Below the pieces are notes generated by a model. That model searched no databases. It was not told the origin of the DNA and saw only the letters and a program-made list of their open reading frames with translations. From Halopiger xanaduensis SH-6 (GTDB taxonomy: Archaea; Halobacteriota; Halobacteria; Halobacteriales; Natrialbaceae): DNA of 64,000 bases. The translations under genes were made by a program, and so were the position numbers. The stretch covers positions 3,298,270-3,362,269 of the forward strand of contig NC_015666.1 in assembly GCF_000217715.1 (NCBI RefSeq), read 5' to 3'. Positions within the stretch are counted from its first letter, which is position 1, and each line of letters begins with the position of its first letter. Of the stretch, positions 61,800-64,000 are shown piece after piece.

Positions 61800-62321
61800 A
61801 TGGACGTTGCAGTCGGCAGCACCAACCCGGTCAAGATCGACGCGGTCGAACGAACGCTCGAGCGATTCGACCCGAGGGTCACCGCTTTCGACGTCGAGTC
61901 GGGGATTCCCGAGCAGCCGTGGTCCGTCGAGGAAACCGTCACGGGCGCCGAGAACCGCGCCCGGCGCGCGTTGGCCCGAGCGGACGGCAACTACGAGTTC
62001 GGCGTCGGCCTCGAGGGCGGCGTCGCGCGGTTCGACGGCGCGCCGGGAGTGACGCTGATCATGTGGGCGGCGGTGACCGACGGCGAACGAATCGAACGCG
62101 GCGGCGGCCCCGCGCTTCGGCTCCCCGACCGCGTCGCGGATCGACTCGAGGCGGGGGAGGAACTCGGCCCGGTAATGGACGACGAACTCGATACGACGGG
62201 CATCGCCGAGTCGGAGGGCGCGATCGGCGTCTGTACGGAGGGGTTAACCGATCGGACGACGGCGCTCGGTCAGGCTATCGCCTGCGCGTTCGGTCCCTTC
62301 CTGACCTCCCAGTACGAGTAG
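61800..62321 (+). CDS. Inosine/xanthosine triphosphatase (DUF84 family)
   Basis: The 173-residue protein starts MDVAVGSTNPVKIDAVERTLERFDP and contains QPWSVEETVTGAENRARRAL and GVGLEGGVARF, the marks of the YjjX/DUF84 family, which hydrolyses deaminated purine triphosphates (ITP, XTP) and so keeps them out of DNA and RNA. It lies 219 bases from the divergent tfb gene. A GTG or ATG eight codons upstream is less likely because the conserved GSTNP strand must come at the front. Confidence 0.9.
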   Translation: MDVAVGSTNPVKIDAVERTLERFDPRVTAFDVESGIPEQPWSVEETVTGAENRARRALARADGNYEFGVGLEGGVARFDGAPGVTLIMWAAVTDGERIERGGGPALRLPDRVADRLEAGEELGPVMDDELDTTGIAESEGAIGVCTEGLTDRTTALGQAIACAFGPFLTSQYE

Positions 62322-62392
62322 CCGGCCGCCGGTAATACGCTCTTTCCCGCCAGAAACGATCACAGGCCCGGATAGTCGTCAAATCGAATGAA

Positions 62393-62489
62393 TTAACCGC
62401 TCGTACCAAGCTACCCTTTCCGGTCGAGTATCGGGCTATTACTTCAGGAAGAAATCGCACGACGGCGGCGGGTTAACCGCGCGTACCAA
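62393..62489 (+). promoter_or_regulatory. 17-bp direct repeats upstream of the DUF7123-type gene
   Basis: TTAACCGCTCGTACCAA (62393-62409) and TTAACCGCGCGTACCAA (62473-62489) differ at one base and are 80 bases apart. The second copy ends 34 bases before ATG 62524. They look like paired regulator sites. Confidence 0.5.
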
Positions 62490-62523
62490 ACCCCCTAAGG
62501 GCATTCCTCGCATCGAAATCGGT

Positions 62524-62757
62524 ATGAGCAGCGCAATGGCCTCCGACCTCACGAGCAAACAAGAGCGGATTCTCCAGTACCTCCGGGAGAACGCGGCTAC
62601 CAAGACCTACTTCAAATCCCGAATCATCGGGAAGGAGCTCGGGATGACCGCGAAGGAGGTGGGGTCGAACATCACCGCCATTCAGGACGGCGACTACGAC
62701 GTCGAGATCGAGAAGTGGGGCTACTCCTCGAGTACGACCTGGAAGGTTAGCGTCTAA
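62524..62757 (+). CDS. Small HTH-like protein (DUF7123 type)
   Basis: The 77-residue product reads as one winged helix: SDLTSKQERILQYLRENAATKTYFKSRIIGKELGMTAKEVGSNITAIQDGDYDVEIEKWGYSSSTTWKVSV. The family is found across haloarchaea, and I assign it to DUF7123 from memory. A role as a small DNA-binding protein is an inference. ATG 62536 (MASDLTSK) is an alternative start. The 17-bp repeats upstream suggest regulated expression. Confidence 0.8.
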   Translation: MSSAMASDLTSKQERILQYLRENAATKTYFKSRIIGKELGMTAKEVGSNITAIQDGDYDVEIEKWGYSSSTTWKVSV

Positions 62758-62815
62758 CCGCAGGCTCGCTGCGATCCGCTCCCGAACCGCAGGCTCGCTG
62801 CGATCCGCTCCCGAA
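62758..62815. repeat. Perfect tandem 29-bp repeat after the DUF7123-type gene
   Basis: Two identical 29-bp copies (62758-62786 and 62787-62815) follow the stop codon directly. Each contains CGCAG-GCTCG-CTGCG, a small hairpin. The pair could be a duplicated transcript end. Confidence 0.8.
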
Positions 62816-62942
62816 TCGATCCTCCCCGCGTCGCCGGCACTCGCCGTCCGGCGATCGATTTTCTCTGTTTCTTTCATCGCGAGTCACCCGGCCGCGACCA
62901 CCGTCTATTTCAGCCGCGCCGGCGATTCACGAGCCACCACGA

Positions 62943-63683
62943 ATGACGGTGCCGATTTGCTTCGACATGGACGGGGTCATTCTCGAGGGCCCTCGCACCG
63001 CTCCGCAGGTGTACGACGATGCAGCCGACGCCGCACTCGAGGAACTGGGCGCCGAGCCGACGCCGGCCCAGCGACGCGCACTCAGGAGTCAGGACACCGA
63101 AGCGATCCGCGGGCACTGTGTCGAACTCGGTCTCGACCCGGATCGGTTCTGGACGCTGAAGGAGCGGTACGCTTCCGCAGGCACCCACGAGCGGCTCCGG
63201 TCGGGTGCGCGCGGGCTGTACGACGACATCGACGCCGTGCGGACGCTCGCCGACCGAGCGGAGACGCCGGTCGGACTCGTCACCAACAATCGCCACGAAA
63301 CCGCCGCGTTCGTCGCCGACTTCGTCGACGTCCCGTTCGACGTCGTCCGCGGTCGCGATCCTACCATCGACGGATTTCGGCGGCGCAAGCCCGACCCGTA
63401 CTACCTCGAGGACGCGCTCGTACAACTCGACGGGACGACGACTATCGATCGCGTTCGCGCAGGTGGGACCGGCACCGGTACTGGCGACGGAAGGGGAGAA
63501 CCGCGAGGACTCTACGTCGGCGATTCGCCGAAGGACGTCGTCGCCGGGACGAAGATCGGGTTCGAGACGGCCTTCATCCGCCGACCGCACAACCGCGACC
63601 TCGAGTGTCCGGCGGACGCGACGTACGATCTCGAGTCGCTAACCGAACTGCTCGACCTCGAAATCGTCGAGGAACGGGTGTGA
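62943..63683 (+). CDS. HAD family phosphatase
   Basis: The 246-residue protein has FDMDGVILEGP (Asp9 nucleophile), VGLVTNNRHETAAF, a Lys in RRRKPDPYYLEDAL and GLYVGDSPKDVVAGTKIGFETAFI, the four HAD motifs. A helical cap fills about 20-80. A Gly/Thr/Arg insertion (about 175-190: GGTGTGTGDGRGEPRG) interrupts the region before motif IV and looks like a disordered loop. Phosphoglycolate phosphatase-like activity is possible. The gene starts 128 bases after the 29-bp repeats. Confidence 0.88.
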   Translation: MTVPICFDMDGVILEGPRTAPQVYDDAADAALEELGAEPTPAQRRALRSQDTEAIRGHCVELGLDPDRFWTLKERYASAGTHERLRSGARGLYDDIDAVRTLADRAETPVGLVTNNRHETAAFVADFVDVPFDVVRGRDPTIDGFRRRKPDPYYLEDALVQLDGTTTIDRVRAGGTGTGTGDGRGEPRGLYVGDSPKDVVAGTKIGFETAFIRRPHNRDLECPADATYDLESLTELLDLEIVEERV

Positions 63684-63764
63684 TGGCCCTGCGGCTCGGC
63701 GACGACCGCTGAAAACCGAGCGAGAAGAGGGTCACTGCAGGTCGACGGGATCGACCCGTCCGAT

Positions 63765-64000
63765 TCAGCCCTCGTACTCGAGCAACTGATCCGCGTTCCG
63801 CGCAAGTCGCCGCGCCCGGTCGCCGAAGGAGTCGGCGTGGCGCACGACGAGCATCATGACGGTTTCGGGCCGTTCGACCGCGTAGCCGTCGTCTCGCGAC
63901 AGTAATCCTGCCTCCTCGAGTTTGCCGGCGTACTTGCTGACCGTCGGCGCGGAGACCTCGAGCGCGTCGGCCAGATCGCCCGCGGTCGCGTCCGCGTTCA
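63765..64000 (-). CDS. C-terminal part of a winged-helix regulator, cut by the window edge
   Basis: The frame ends at TGA 63765-63767 and is open to base 64000, giving 78 residues: ADATAGDLADALEVSAPTVSKYAGKLEEAGLLSRDDG is a helix-turn-helix with a wing of the MarR/ArsR type, followed by an acidic helical tail (ETVMMLVVRHADSFGDRARRLARNADQLLEYEG). The start lies right of the window. It is convergent with the HAD gene. Confidence 0.75.
   Translation of the reverse strand, partial: NADATAGDLADALEVSAPTVSKYAGKLEEAGLLSRDDGYAVERPETVMMLVVRHADSFGDRARRLARNADQLLEYEG

Noticed and set aside
61765-61800. tRNA T-loop-like GTTCGAACCCC before the DUF84 gene
   Set aside because: No acceptor, D or anticodon stems can be drawn around it, and the five-base T-stem does not pair.

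Overview
The window is a gene-dense stretch of chromosome from an extremely halophilic archaeon (class Halobacteria). The evidence is very high GC in coding DNA, proteins loaded with Asp and Glu, TATA boxes about 27 bases upstream of start codons (leaderless-type genes), and purely archaeal or haloarchaeal genes: FtsZ1, TFB, archaeal D-aminoacyl-tRNA deacylase, 3-dehydroquinate synthase II, geranylgeranyl reductase, a C-terminal Gly-Gly ubiquitin-like protein, Bat/HTH-10 regulators and DUF7344 winged helices. The constant use of CTCGAG at Leu-Glu codons fits the Natrialbales (Haloterrigena/Natrinema type), but that is an inference from style, not a proof. No rRNA, confident tRNA, insertion sequence, phage or CRISPR array was seen.

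Layout. 1-10.7 kb: housekeeping and metabolic genes (TrkA, M42 peptidase, thiolase with its DUF35 partner, nucleoside deaminase, a nuclease-like unknown, RDD membrane protein, Nudix, S10-like protein, M20 amidohydrolase, M48 protease). 10.7-18 kb: geranylgeranyl reductase, ferredoxin, rhodanese-MBL fusion, ferritin-like protein, FtsZ1 and DtdA. 17.9-22 kb: two regulators, a multi-PAS HTH-10 activator followed by a winged-helix protein. 22-29.5 kb: Na/Ca exchanger, aroE, a Glu-rich HhH protein, the pabB-pabA-pabC operon and an orphan methyltransferase. 29.5-36 kb: dehydrogenase, Rieske protein, small regulators, a sugar nucleotidyltransferase and a hybrid histidine kinase, ending in a gene-free AT-rich gap. 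36.4-41.6 kb: SAMP-like protein, lutC-lutB with a divergent IclR regulator, universal stress protein.

41.7-52 kb is the main accessory block: a sugar uptake and degradation locus with a Tat-exported binding lipoprotein, two permeases, a YesL/DUF624 membrane protein, a UgpC-type ATPase and a GH2 glycosidase, plus an SDR and a Gfo/Idh/MocA dehydrogenase that lie next to it and share a palindrome-rich divergent control region. 52-64 kb: acetyltransferase, CDF metal exporter, PadR regulator, SprT-like protein, two HAD phosphatases, AroB-II and AroD, TFB, the DUF84 NTPase, a 77-residue DUF7123-type protein and the start of a winged-helix regulator cut by the right edge.

Themes. Aromatic metabolism recurs: aroE, pabBAC, AroB-II and AroD lie in three places, giving most steps from dehydroquinate to shikimate plus the branch to p-aminobenzoate. 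Candidates for new biology are a DUF5787-like protein with RecB/Cas4-like nuclease motifs and cysteines, a DPPW methyltransferase resembling the EEF1AKMT1/N6AMT2 family, the YesL gene inside an archaeal sugar operon, and several palindromes or direct repeats placed at promoters.
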